Translations under genes and position numbers: made by a program | Shown here: in pieces, positions 37,022 to 44,324 of the stretch | Position numbering within the stretch: the stretch's first letter is position 1 | Layout: each line of letters opens with the position of its first letter | The notes under the pieces: generated by a model | What the model was told of the DNA's origin: nothing | Databases searched by the model: none | The model's input: only the letters and a program-made list of their open reading frames with translations | NCBI RefSeq assembly: GCF_030295745.1 | Contig: NZ_AP027291.1 | Coordinates: forward strand, 806,001 to 870,000 | Source: Mycolicibacterium sp. TUM20985 | GTDB lineage: Bacteria; Actinomycetota; Actinomycetes; Mycobacteriales; Mycobacteriaceae | Length of the DNA: 64,000 bases | Direction of reading: 5' to 3'

Positions 37022-37999
37022 TCATTGCGGCGCAGTCGGACTGAACCGCACCAATTGGTGACCGCCCTTGCCGAACGTGCCGTCCTCCTTCAAGGCTCGG
37101 GCCACCGAGTCGCGATAGCCGGCCAAACCGCCCTTCGGCGGCGGGATGACGGCGTCGATGTCGTGCTCGGACATCACCGCGTCGTGCTCGAGGGACTCGA
37201 CCAGCGGACGGGCCAGCCCCGACGGGATCGGCGTGACGAGGCCAACCCACCAGCTGGCGATGCTCGGCGTCAACAACGGCAGCGCGATGATGACCCGCCT
37301 GCGCAGCCCCGCTTCCTCGGCGTAGATCTGCATCGCGTCGGCGTACTCGAGCACGTCCGGTCCTCCAACGTCGAACGTGCGCGACTCCGGCAGCGGTGCG
37401 TCGGCGGCCTCGGCCAGGTAGTACAAGACGTCGTCGATGGCGATCGGCTGAATCTTGTTGCGCACCCACTTCGGGGTCGTCATTACCGGCAGACGGTCGG
37501 TGAGATGGCGGACCATCTCGAACGACGCCGAACCCGAGCCGATCACGATGCCAGCCTGAAGCACGATCGTCTCCACGCTCGACGCCATCAGGATGTCGCC
37601 GACGGCGTTGCGTGACCGCAGGTGTCGCGAGAGTTCGCCCTCGGGATGAAGCCCCGACAGGTACACGATGCGACGCACTCCGGCCTTCTCGGCGGCGGCG
37701 GCGACGTTGCGCGCTGATCGCTCCTCCTCGCGGACGAAGTCCGATGACGACCCCATCGAGTGGACGAGGTAGTAGACGACGTCGACATCTTCGAATGCCG
37801 CGGTCAGCGAATCGGGATCACTGAGATCGCCCTGCACCACCTCGGCCTTGTCGCGCCACGGCGCGTCGCGTAGTTTCTCGGGCCTGCGGGCCAGCGCCCG
37901 TACGGTCTGACCGCGGTCCACCAGCAGCTCGGCGAGGTTACCGCCGATGTAGCCGGTCGCCCCCGTCACCAGTGAACGGCGAGACTCAACGTCTGACAC
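37022..37999 (-). CDS. NAD(P)-binding atypical SDR (NmrA/NDUFA9-like)
   Basis: A 325-residue protein with the extended/atypical SDR nucleotide motif TGATGYIGGNLAELLVDRG (residues about 13-31), then VVQGDLSDPDSL and YYLVHSMGSSSDF. The canonical YxxxK pair is not evident, as in many family members that bind NADP without being classical dehydrogenases. GTG start with a GGAGA site just upstream. It converges on purF with 13 bases between stops. Function unknown. Confidence 0.82.
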   Translation of the reverse strand: MSDVESRRSLVTGATGYIGGNLAELLVDRGQTVRALARRPEKLRDAPWRDKAEVVQGDLSDPDSLTAAFEDVDVVYYLVHSMGSSSDFVREEERSARNVAAAAEKAGVRRIVYLSGLHPEGELSRHLRSRNAVGDILMASSVETIVLQAGIVIGSGSASFEMVRHLTDRLPVMTTPKWVRNKIQPIAIDDVLYYLAEAADAPLPESRTFDVGGPDVLEYADAMQIYAEEAGLRRRVIIALPLLTPSIASWWVGLVTPIPSGLARPLVESLEHDAVMSEHDIDAVIPPPKGGLAGYRDSVARALKEDGTFGKGGHQLVRFSPTAPQ

Positions 38000-38073
38000 T
38001 CCGGTCTCCGTTCATCGTTTCGTGCTCGGAAGGTATTCGGAGCAAGTTCAGGTACGGATGTCCGGCCGACGGC

Positions 38074-38508
38074 CTACTCAAACGGGCAGCCGGGATTCGG
38101 TACGTCCTCGGACAGGGGTTCTCCCGCCACGTTGATGTAGACCACCCACATCACGACGGGGTCTGGACCGAGGTTGCGGCCGAGGTGTACGTCGTCTGGA
38201 CCACTGCCCTCGGTGATTGGTGCGCCCGACGGGTAGATGCCGTCGACCGAGCAGTCCGCCACGTCGTGGGTGAGCGTGCCCTGCCGGATCACCCCGAACA
38301 CCCGGCCGGGATGCCAGTGCCATCCGGTGCTGCCACCCGGAGCGATGGTGATCTGCTTGGTGACGTAGTCGTGCCCGTCGACGGTGGCCGAGGCGAGGGT
38401 CTCTGCCTCGATGCCGACGCCGGGGGTGGCCCACGCGGGCGCCGCCAGACCCGGTGACACCAGGATGGCCGCCAGGAGGGCGGATGTCAGCCAGCGGGCG
38501 GCGCTCAT
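38074..38508 (-). CDS. Exported cupin-domain protein
   Basis: A 144-residue protein with a Sec signal peptide (MSAARWLTSALLAAILVSPGLAAPAWA, cut after about residue 27) and a cupin fold: GGSTGWHWHPGRVFGVIRQGTLTHD holds the metal-binding His-x-His, with a later DVHLGRNLG. The two Cys residues (DCSVDG and NPGCPFE) may form a disulfide outside the membrane. It diverges from purM with 49 bases between starts. No enzymatic function can be assigned. Confidence 0.8.
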   Translation of the reverse strand: MSAARWLTSALLAAILVSPGLAAPAWATPGVGIEAETLASATVDGHDYVTKQITIAPGGSTGWHWHPGRVFGVIRQGTLTHDVADCSVDGIYPSGAPITEGSGPDDVHLGRNLGPDPVVMWVVYINVAGEPLSEDVPNPGCPFE

Positions 38509-38543
38509 GGTGGTCAGCGTGTCACACCCCCAACGGCGGCAGG

Positions 38544-38549
38544 TACCCT
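38544..38549 (+). promoter_or_regulatory. -10 box of purM (predicted leaderless)
   Basis: TACCCT lies 8 bases upstream of the purM ATG, close enough for transcription to begin at or next to the start codon. No ribosome binding site is seen in the intervening GC-rich bases. Confidence 0.45.
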
Positions 38550-38557
38550 TGGGCGCG

Positions 38558-39637
38558 ATGAGCGAGGATCAGCGAGCCGGCGACACCGGCGCCTCGTACG
38601 CATCTGCCGGGGTGGACATCGAGGCAGGTGACCGTGCGGTCGAACTGTTCAAACCGCTCGCCAAGAAGGCCACCCGGCCTGAGGTGCGGGGCGGTCTCGG
38701 CGGATTCGCGGGGCTGTTCGCACTACGGAGCGGCTACCGCGAGCCGCTGCTCGCATCCTCGACCGACGGCGTGGGTACCAAGCTCGCGATCGCCCAGGCG
38801 ATGGACAAGCACGACACGGTCGGTCTGGACCTGGTGGCGATGGTCGTCGACGACCTCGTCGTGTGCGGGGCCGAACCTCTGTTCCTTCAGGACTACATCG
38901 CCGTCGGTCGCACGGTGCCCGAGCGCGTCGCCGAGATCGTCTCGGGGATCGCCGACGGCTGCGTCATGGCGGGCTGTGCACTATTGGGCGGCGAGACGGC
39001 CGAACACCCGGGCCTCATGTCACCCGATCACTACGACATCTCGGCGACCGGGGTCGGCGTGGTCGAGGCCGACGACGTACTGGGTCCCGATCGGGTCAAG
39101 CCTGGTGACGTGATCATCGCGATGGCGTCGACCGGGTTGCACTCCAACGGATATTCGCTGGCCCGCAAGGTGCTGCTGGAGATCGACCGCGGCAACCTGG
39201 CCGGCCACGTCGAGGAATTCGGACGCACGCTCGGCGAGGAGCTCCTCGAACCGACTCGCATCTACGCCAAGGACTGCCTCGCGTTGACCGCCGAGACCCA
39301 GGTGCGGACGTTCTGCCACGTCACCGGCGGCGGGCTGGCGGGCAATCTCGAGCGCGTCATCCCGAATGGGCTGAGCGCCGAACTGGACCGTGGTACCTGG
39401 ACGCCGGCCCCCGTTTTCGCCATGATCGCCCAGCGCGGACGCATCGAACGCGCGGAGATGGACAAGACGTTCAACATGGGCATCGGCATGGTGGCCATCG
39501 TCGCGCCGGAGGACACCGACCGCGCTCTGGCGATCCTCACCGCCCGTCACCTGGACTGCTGGATCCTCGGCAGCGTGCACAAGGGCGGCAGGGAAAAGGC
39601 CCGCGCTCAACTGGTCGGGCAGCACCCGAGGTTCTGA
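38558..39637 (+). CDS. purM: Phosphoribosylformylglycinamidine cyclo-ligase (AIR synthase)
   Basis: PurM closes the imidazole ring with ATP, step 5 of purine synthesis. The 359 residues show YASAGVDIEAGDRAVELFK, GGLGGFAGLF, ASSTDGVGTKLAIA, MVVDDLVVCGAEPLFLQDY, GGETAEHPG and HVTGGGLAGNLERV, all typical of the AIRS superfamily. I set the start at ATG 38558; the frame is open to 38384 but that part overlaps the divergent cupin gene. It follows purF in order, separated by two minus-strand genes that are not, as far as I recall, between purF and purM in M. tuberculosis. Confidence 0.97.
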   Translation: MSEDQRAGDTGASYASAGVDIEAGDRAVELFKPLAKKATRPEVRGGLGGFAGLFALRSGYREPLLASSTDGVGTKLAIAQAMDKHDTVGLDLVAMVVDDLVVCGAEPLFLQDYIAVGRTVPERVAEIVSGIADGCVMAGCALLGGETAEHPGLMSPDHYDISATGVGVVEADDVLGPDRVKPGDVIIAMASTGLHSNGYSLARKVLLEIDRGNLAGHVEEFGRTLGEELLEPTRIYAKDCLALTAETQVRTFCHVTGGGLAGNLERVIPNGLSAELDRGTWTPAPVFAMIAQRGRIERAEMDKTFNMGIGMVAIVAPEDTDRALAILTARHLDCWILGSVHKGGREKARAQLVGQHPRF

Positions 39638-39670
39638 TCGCGGGCCGTCAGCCCGGGGCGCGAGACCCCG

Positions 39671-39859
39671 TCAGCGACGCCAGTCGTCGTCGTCGACCCA
39701 GCGGTCGTCGACGGGCGCATCTCCGTTGAGGATTTCCGGCTCGGGGGACCCGGAACCGCCCAGCTCCTGCTGCAACCGCTTCAAATCGGTTTGTGGAGAG
39801 CTGTACTTGAGGTCACGAGCGACCTTAGTCTGCTTCGCCTTCGCCCGGCCGCGGCCCAT
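39671..39859 (-). CDS. DUF3073 small protein
   Basis: A 62-residue basic-then-acidic protein: MGRGRAKAKQTKVARDLKYSSPQTDLKRLQQEL followed by an acidic tail (DAPVDDRWVDDDDWRR). This is the DUF3073 family, strongly conserved in actinobacteria next to purM (Rv0810c). The GAGGGGG ribosome site lies about 8 bases upstream of ATG 39859. Function unknown; the charged, unstructured look suggests nucleic acid or ribosome contact, which is speculation. Confidence 0.9.
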   Translation of the reverse strand: MGRGRAKAKQTKVARDLKYSSPQTDLKRLQQELGGSGSPEPEILNGDAPVDDRWVDDDDWRR

Positions 39860-40005
39860 AAGGGACCCCCTCGCGCAATAACGGAGCGGCCCGATTAGCA
39901 GGCGGCTCCGATCTGAGTGTGTTTATCGTCCTGTCGACACTTTACCGTGCCTCACGGTCTCATGCTGGCAGGCCCGTCTCCGCGCCGAGCGCGGCGACGT
40001 GTCGT

Positions 40006-41085
40006 TCAACGCTGATTGCCCCGCAGACGTTCCACGGCGCGCCGGCCAGCGCCCACTTCGGCGACCACGGGCAGCGAATCGGGGTCGATCAGGGCCTTGA
40101 CGGGTGTCTCGCCGCCGGTCGTCAACTCGGTGTCGGCGGGGACTCCGCGTTTGAGCAGCGCGATGGCGATGGGCCCGAGATCTACGTGGTCGACGACGGT
40201 GCCGAGCCGGCCAATCGAGCGTCCACCAGCAAGGATGGGATCCGCTGTGACCGGCCGGTCGGCAGACCCGTCCAGATGCAGCAGGACCAGCATCCGTGGC
40301 GGCTTGCCCAAGTTGTGGACCCGTGCGACGGTCTCCTGTCCGCGGTAGCAGCCCTTGTCGAGGTGCACCGCGCCGTCGCCCGGCCCTCCGATCCATCCCA
40401 CCTCGTGCGGGATGGTCCGCTCGTCGGTGTCCACGCCTAGCCGGGCGCGGACCTGCGCCGCGCGACGGGCTTCGTACGCCCAGACGCCTGCAGGCCGTAC
40501 CCCGGCGGCGGTGAGCCGCTCACGCCAACCGGCAGCCGTGGCTCGCGGGACCACCAGATCGACCTCGCCGGCGCGAAGCGTGCGGACGAAGCCGCCGTCC
40601 GCCAGCGGTACCGCGGAGGCCACGTCCGGCAACGCCGGAATGCCGATGGTCTCGAGGACGGCCGAATCGCTCACCTGAGGTCCGATGAGCGACAACACCG
40701 CAAGGTCCGCGGGTTCGACGACGACGTCGGCCCAGAAGATCATCTTGCGCAGATAGGCCAACAACGGCTCACCCCGCCACGGCTCGGTGTCGATGACGGT
40801 GACGCCGTCCAGTTGGGTCTGCAGCCAGTGGTCTTCGACACGGCCCTGCACGTCGAGGTTCAGGTTCTCCACGACGGCGCCGTCGGGGAGTTCACTGACG
40901 TGCTGGCTGGAGATCGTGTGCAGCCACTTCCGCCGCTCGTCGCCCGTCAGTTGGATCGACGCCCGGTGCGATCGGTCCACCACCGCAACGCCGGTCTCGG
41001 CTGCGCGTTGTTCCCCGAACGGGTCGCCGTAGTGCCACGTGGCACCGGCGTCCGGTCCGGATTCTGGTGCGGGGATGGCGGACAT
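40006..41085 (-). CDS. ygfZ: YgfZ/GcvT-like folate-binding protein
   Basis: A 359-residue aminomethyltransferase-like protein. The signature KGCYRGQETVARVHNLGKP (K-G-C-Y-x-G-Q-E) near residue 245 identifies the YgfZ/IBA57 family, which uses tetrahydrofolate to help maintain Fe-S enzymes. The N-terminal part has VAVVDRSHRASIQLTGDERRKWLHTISSQ. ATG 41085 is supported by TACGCT (complement of 41092-41097) 6 bases upstream; the GGAGGG touching the ATG is too close to act as a ribosome site. It diverges from the pabC-like gene (starts 42 bases apart). Confidence 0.9.
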   Translation of the reverse strand: MSAIPAPESGPDAGATWHYGDPFGEQRAAETGVAVVDRSHRASIQLTGDERRKWLHTISSQHVSELPDGAVVENLNLDVQGRVEDHWLQTQLDGVTVIDTEPWRGEPLLAYLRKMIFWADVVVEPADLAVLSLIGPQVSDSAVLETIGIPALPDVASAVPLADGGFVRTLRAGEVDLVVPRATAAGWRERLTAAGVRPAGVWAYEARRAAQVRARLGVDTDERTIPHEVGWIGGPGDGAVHLDKGCYRGQETVARVHNLGKPPRMLVLLHLDGSADRPVTADPILAGGRSIGRLGTVVDHVDLGPIAIALLKRGVPADTELTTGGETPVKALIDPDSLPVVAEVGAGRRAVERLRGNQR

Positions 41086-41126
41086 CCCTCCAGCGTACGG
41101 AGGGCGCCGCATTACTCTCGGGCCCC

Positions 41127-41984
41127 ATGGCGCCCCATGGCGAGATCGTCGTCACGCTCGATGGCGCGGTCGTGTCGGCGGACCATCCGGTTGCCTTCGT
41201 CGACGACCCGCTGTTCCTCCGTGGCGACGGCGTGTTCGAGACCGTGTTGGTCCGCGACGGGCGGCCGTGCCTGCTCGAGGCGCACCTCGAGCGACTGGTG
41301 AGTTCAGCCGCGATCATCGGCCTGGCGCGGCCCGACCCTGCGCCATGGCGGGCGGTCGCGGTCGCAGCCTCGGCGCAGTGGCCCGGTGGTGGTGACGCGG
41401 TGCTGAGGTTGGTCTTGGGACGGACACGGGATGGTGGAGCGACGGGCTTCGTCGTCGTCTCGACACTGCCCGACCGCGTGCTGGTGTCACGGCGCGACGG
41501 AGTGTCTGCGATGACGCTGGAGAGCGGAGTGGCGGCGAGTGGCGTGGCGACCCCGCCGTGGTCGGTGGCGGGGGCGAAGTCGCTGTCGTACGGCGTCAAC
41601 GCTGCGTCGCTGCGTCACGCCGACCGTCTCGGCGTCGGTGACGTGGTGTTGGTGAGCGCCGACGGATTCGTTCTGGAGGGGCCCCGCTCGAGCGTCGTGA
41701 TTGCCGATGGCGACGGTGCATTGGCCACCCCGCCGACGACTCTGCCGATCCTCCCCGGCACCACCGTGCGGGCGGTCTTCGACGCGGCTCGCGCACGTGG
41801 CACGTGCTGCGACGAGCGACTGCTGAGAGTCGAAGATCTGGTTGCCGCACAGGGTGTTTGGCTCCTGTCGAGCGTGACTCTGGCGGCCCGCATCCACACG
41901 CTGGACGGGGCACCCCTACCTCTGTCGGGAGGGTCCGTCGACATGGCCGCACTCGTCGCCGAGGCCGTCGCGAGGGACCGCTGA
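41127..41984 (+). CDS. pabC: Class IV aminotransferase, probable aminodeoxychorismate lyase
   Basis: A 285-residue PLP enzyme of fold type IV. The Schiff-base Lys lies in VAGAKSLSYGVNAASLRHADRLG, the phosphate-binding region is LPGTTVRAVFD, and FLRGDGVFETVLVRDGRPCLLEAHLERL is the usual N-terminal part. The context matches Rv0812, for which aminodeoxychorismate lyase activity (pABA/folate synthesis) has been reported; branched-chain or D-amino acid transaminase activity is possible. Its pairing with a folate-binding YgfZ gene fits a folate link. TACTCT (41113-41118) is 8 bases before the ATG. Confidence 0.85.
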   Translation: MAPHGEIVVTLDGAVVSADHPVAFVDDPLFLRGDGVFETVLVRDGRPCLLEAHLERLVSSAAIIGLARPDPAPWRAVAVAASAQWPGGGDAVLRLVLGRTRDGGATGFVVVSTLPDRVLVSRRDGVSAMTLESGVAASGVATPPWSVAGAKSLSYGVNAASLRHADRLGVGDVVLVSADGFVLEGPRSSVVIADGDGALATPPTTLPILPGTTVRAVFDAARARGTCCDERLLRVEDLVAAQGVWLLSSVTLAARIHTLDGAPLPLSGGSVDMAALVAEAVARDR

Positions 41985-42003
41985 AACGTCGCAAGAAAAT
42001 CGG

Positions 42004-42032
42004 TTGTCGGTCCCTGAATTCGGGAGTACCTT
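42004..42032 (+). promoter_or_regulatory. Promoter of the small transcript at 42039
   Basis: TTGTCG (42004-42009), a 17-base spacer and TACCTT (42027-42032). Both boxes and the spacing fit a SigA-type mycobacterial promoter better than almost any other site in the window. Transcription should begin at about 42039-42040. Confidence 0.65.
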
Positions 42033-42038
42033 CGGTTT

Positions 42039-42121
42039 TACACGTGAGAGGAGGTGGTCCGAGAATTTGATTAGCTCATGGACAAGTGAGGTGGCTGCCC
42101 GCTAGCAGCACCGGGTTTTTT
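42039..42121 (+). ncRNA. Predicted ~83 nt small RNA or micro-ORF transcript with anti-16S 3'-end sequence
   Basis: A complete small transcription unit: promoter at 42004-42032, start at about 42039, intrinsic terminator at 42090-42121. Bases 42046-42061 (GAGAGGAGGTGGTCCG) can pair without interruption with the 3' end of mycobacterial 16S rRNA (GGAUCACCUCCUUUC): 13 Watson-Crick and 3 G-U pairs, far beyond a normal ribosome binding site. Possible tiny frames are GTG 42044 (MRGGGPRI), TTG 42067 (12 codons to TAG 42103-42105) and ATG 42078 (3 codons). It may act as an RNA that binds ribosomes or as an mRNA for a very short peptide. I do not recognise it as a named RNA. Confidence 0.6.
42090..42121 (+). 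terminator. Intrinsic terminator of the small transcript
   Basis: Stem GGTG(g)CTGC / GCAGCACC with a 6-base loop (stem arms 42090-42098 and 42105-42112, one bulged G), then GGG and six T residues at 42116-42121. A T6 run is rare in this GC-rich DNA, and such hairpin-plus-U-run terminators are uncommon in mycobacteria. Confidence 0.65.
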
Positions 42122-42207
42122 CCAGCGTGCGCTGGCGAATTCCCAGCAGTCACCCGACCCCCGAGCCTCTCGGTCCGTCCAACCAGGAACCAACGGCTCG
42201 GGGGTTG
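42122..42207. repeat. Two further inverted repeats after the small transcript
   Basis: CCAGCG-TG-CGCTGG (42122-42135) is a perfect 6-base hairpin. Then CGACCCCCGAGCC (42155-42167) pairs with GGCTCGGGGGTTG (42195-42207) over 13 positions with one G-U, around a 27-base loop. Neither is followed by a T-run. They may end transcription from the convergent gene or stabilise a longer read-through RNA. Confidence 0.5.
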
Positions 42208-42237
42208 CCCCATGTCTGGAGGTGGCGACGCCGCTGA

Positions 42238-42758
42238 TCAGATTCCGGCGTCGTCACCGGCAACGTAGCGCCGCTCGAGTTCGCGGTAGGCGGCCTCCGC
42301 GAGCGAGTTCTGCTGGTGCAGCGAGGTCAACTGGGGTCTGCGGTCGACTTCGGCATGTGTCGCGCCGCAGTCTCATCCATCACTTCACGGAGCGCTGGTA
42401 TCTCCTCGACCAGTCGAACGACGTCTTCGCGCGCTATGTGCAGCACCTCGGCCCGCCCGACCGTCGTCACGGTCGCGTTTCGAAGTTTGCCGTGGCGGAC
42501 GGATTCACCGATCACCTCGCCTGGCCCGACCACGGCAACGCGGTCGCGGCCGATGTACACCCCCGCCTCGCCGCTCAGCAGGATCCAGCAGGCTTCCGAA
42601 GGAGTCTGTTCCTGGATCAGTGGCCATGGTCCGGATGTCGAGGTGTGATGCGCTGCTCGAACGAGCCGCAACAAGTCGTCGTCGGAGAACTTCTCGAAGG
42701 CGGCGAACTCACGCAACCGACGAACGTCGTCCTCGTGTCCCTTTGGATCGGCCTTCAT
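42238..42758 (-). CDS. Cyclic nucleotide-binding domain protein, probably frameshifted near its 3' end
   Basis: A CRP-like cNMP-binding domain without a DNA-binding helix: FAAFEKFSDDDLLRLVRAA, then GEAGVYIGRDRVAVVGPGEVIGESV and RAEVLHIAREDVVRLVEEIPALREVMDETAARH. From ATG 42758 (GGGGA site 6 bases upstream) the direct frame stops at 42327 after MPKSTADPS. However, a +2/-1 shift at about 42352 continues in a strongly coding-like frame beginning AEVDRRPQLTSLHQQNS and ending ERRYVAGDDAGI with TGA at 42238-42240. I take this as the ancestral tail, so coordinates include it. Could be a sequencing error or a real mutation. Ligand and partners unknown. Confidence 0.65.
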
Positions 42759-42852
42759 GGAAGTTCCCCGATTCACTATGTGCCCGCGATAGCGCCGAGC
42801 TTAGCGTCTGGATTTAATCTGCAGGCCGGAACACGTACGACGGTTTGCCTGG

Positions 42853-43107
42853 CTAGCTCGCGGGCCCGGGTGCCTCGTCCGCGCACGCTTCTCGGGCGTT
42901 GGCCCACGTCTGTGCGTCGACCCCGGCAGGGGCGCCCGGTCCGGCCGGCGGCGTCGATACGCCGTTCTCCGCCAGACAGGAGGCGTAGGTCCCGTGGCCC
43001 GTCGACGGCGATGGGGAAGTCTGCGTGGGCGAAGCGGGAGTCTCCGAACTGCACGACGAGAGGAGCGCTGCCCCGGCAACGGCCGCGGCGAGGAATCGAG
43101 AGCGCAC
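42853..43107 (-). CDS. Small exported lipoprotein, 84 aa
   Basis: Signal sequence MRSRFLAAAVAGAALLSSC with lipobox LSSC, so the mature protein would be lipid-anchored at Cys19. The mature part is Ser/Thr/Pro-rich at first (SSETPASPTQTSPSPSTG), then HGTYASCLAENGVSTPPAGPGAP with a second Cys and DAQTWANAREACADEAP with a third. The GTG start overlaps the stop of the nitrobindin gene by one base (TAGTG), so it is coupled to it. Function unknown. Confidence 0.75.
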   Translation of the reverse strand: MRSRFLAAAVAGAALLSSCSSETPASPTQTSPSPSTGHGTYASCLAENGVSTPPAGPGAPAGVDAQTWANAREACADEAPGPAS

Positions 43108-43826
43108 TAGCCGACGTGGCGCGACAGCCGCGCGGACAGATGCGGGATGAGCCCGCCGTCGGCGTCGACCCGCTCCTCGACGTAGGCCAGGTCGCCGCCC
43201 TCCACGATCCCGTACAGACGTTTCGCTCCACCGACGAGCACCCCCGACTTGCTGCGGGCGAGCGCATCGGTCGCCAACTCCCACGACGACTGATTCCGCG
43301 GGTGTCCGTAGAACAGCTCGACGTAACCGGAGGAGTGGGCCAGCAGCAATTCGATCGCCTGTGACTCGGCGGGGTCGTCCGGATCATTGACGAACCGCCA
43401 GAAGCCGGACTCGCGGAGTGAGGGCCCCTCGTATTCGCCGGATTCGGACAGCAGCCAGGAGCGGGCTTCCCAGTTCAGGTATTCGCCGCCGTCGTGCGAG
43501 ACGATGATCTGCTGGCCGAAGGGATAGTCGCCGTTGGCGCCGCGTCCCGTGCCCTCGCCGCGCCACACCCCGACGAGCGGCAGCAGGGCCAGCAGCGCGT
43601 CGTTGAGGCTGACGCCCTCGCGGAGGTTCGCGGTATCGGCCGAGACGGGTAGGTCGTCGAATGACGGGACGTTCCGCGCAGCCGTGACCTTGGCGCGCTC
43701 GATGGCCGCCGCGACCGCCCGATCCGCAGAACCGGGGGCGGGCGCAGTTACTGGACCCGACGAACTCTCCGAAGCCGCTGAAGCGGTTGCCTCATCGGGG
43801 AGTTCGGGGTTCTGGTCAGCCGTCAC
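43107..43826 (-). CDS. Nitrobindin-like heme-binding beta-barrel protein (THAP4/FABP-like)
   Basis: A 239-residue protein with a disordered Ala/Ser/Pro-rich N-terminus (about 60 residues) followed by a lipocalin-like barrel: [26 protein letters not shown] carries the GxWxGxG motif of nitrobindins and the C-terminal [25 protein letters not shown] offers the His ligands. The M. tuberculosis orthologue is Rv0813c, once called FABP-like and later a nitrobindin (ferric heme, NO/peroxynitrite chemistry). The GTG start overlaps the stop of a 32-residue membrane peptide gene by 4 bases. Confidence 0.87.
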   Translation of the reverse strand: MTADQNPELPDEATASAASESSSGPVTAPAPGSADRAVAAAIERAKVTAARNVPSFDDLPVSADTANLREGVSLNDALLALLPLVGVWRGEGTGRGANGDYPFGQQIIVSHDGGEYLNWEARSWLLSESGEYEGPSLRESGFWRFVNDPDDPAESQAIELLLAHSSGYVELFYGHPRNQSSWELATDALARSKSGVLVGGAKRLYGIVEGGDLAYVEERVDADGGLIPHLSARLSRHVG

Positions 43827-43921
43827 AACTCGTCGGTGACGAGCCGGTACACCGTGTACAAGGCGAACCAGGTGATGACGACGACCGCCACGATGAGCAG
43901 AATCTCGAAGAAGAGCACCAC
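43823..43921 (-). CDS. Short membrane peptide, 32 aa
   Basis: Two GTG codons open a 32-residue frame: [20 protein letters not shown], then [12 protein letters not shown] and TGA. Nearly all of it is one membrane helix followed by a short charged tail. The TGA overlaps the nitrobindin GTG (GTGA at 43823-43826), the same coupling used elsewhere in this window between real genes, which is the main reason to call it. It may anchor or modulate a membrane partner; no function is known to me. The exact start (43921 or 43918) is uncertain. Confidence 0.65.
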   Translation of the reverse strand: MVLFFEILLIVAVVVITWFALYTVYRLVTDEL

Positions 43922-44020
43922 GTCGTCGATTCTAGTTCCGCCGGGTGCGCACGACGCGACCGGGGGTTCTGGCTCGTCAGCGGTGCCCCGACCCGGCGGG
44001 GCACCGCTCGTCCGTGGAGG

Positions 44021-44323
44021 TCAGGCGACCTTGACGTCGACTTCGTGGATTCCCGCGCCCGACGGTGCGACGCTGGCGTCTCCATTGCCCGCGGGCGACA
44101 GGGCGCGCAGCGTCCACGTGCCCGGTGCGGCGAAGAAGCGGAAGTCACCGGTCGCCGAGGCGACGACCTCGGCGGTGAACTCGTCGGACGCGTCGAGCAG
44201 GCGCACGAACGCCCCGCCGACGGTCTGGCCGGAGCCATCGACGACACGGCCGGTGATGACCGTCTCCTTCTCCAGGTCGACGCTGGAGGGCAACGTCAGT
44301 CCTTGTTTCGGTGCAGAGCACAT
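44021..44323 (-). CDS. sseC2: DUF1416 protein SseC
   Basis: A 100-residue protein of the DUF1416 family, always found after the CysA2-type sulfurtransferase in actinobacteria. It starts MCSAPKQGLTLPSSVDLEKE and then forms a carboxypeptidase-regulatory/Ig-like beta fold (ITGRVVDGSGQTVGGAFVRLLDASDEF, FFAAPGTWTLRAL). The start lies one base after the cysA2 stop, so the two are co-expressed. The conserved Cys2 may carry sulfur, which is inference. Confidence 0.9.
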   Translation of the reverse strand: MCSAPKQGLTLPSSVDLEKETVITGRVVDGSGQTVGGAFVRLLDASDEFTAEVVASATGDFRFFAAPGTWTLRALSPAGNGDASVAPSGAGIHEVDVKVA

Positions 44324-44324
44324 A

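Noticed and set aside
42044..42070. GTG 42044 micro-ORF of 8 codons (MRGGGPRI)
   Set aside because: Too short to support as a gene by itself; its codons coincide with the anti-16S block, which explains their sequence better. Mentioned under the small transcript.
42086..42268. 60-codon plus-strand frame starting GTG 42086
   Set aside because: It overlaps the terminator, the inverted repeats and the end of the convergent gene, and shows no protein-like pattern.
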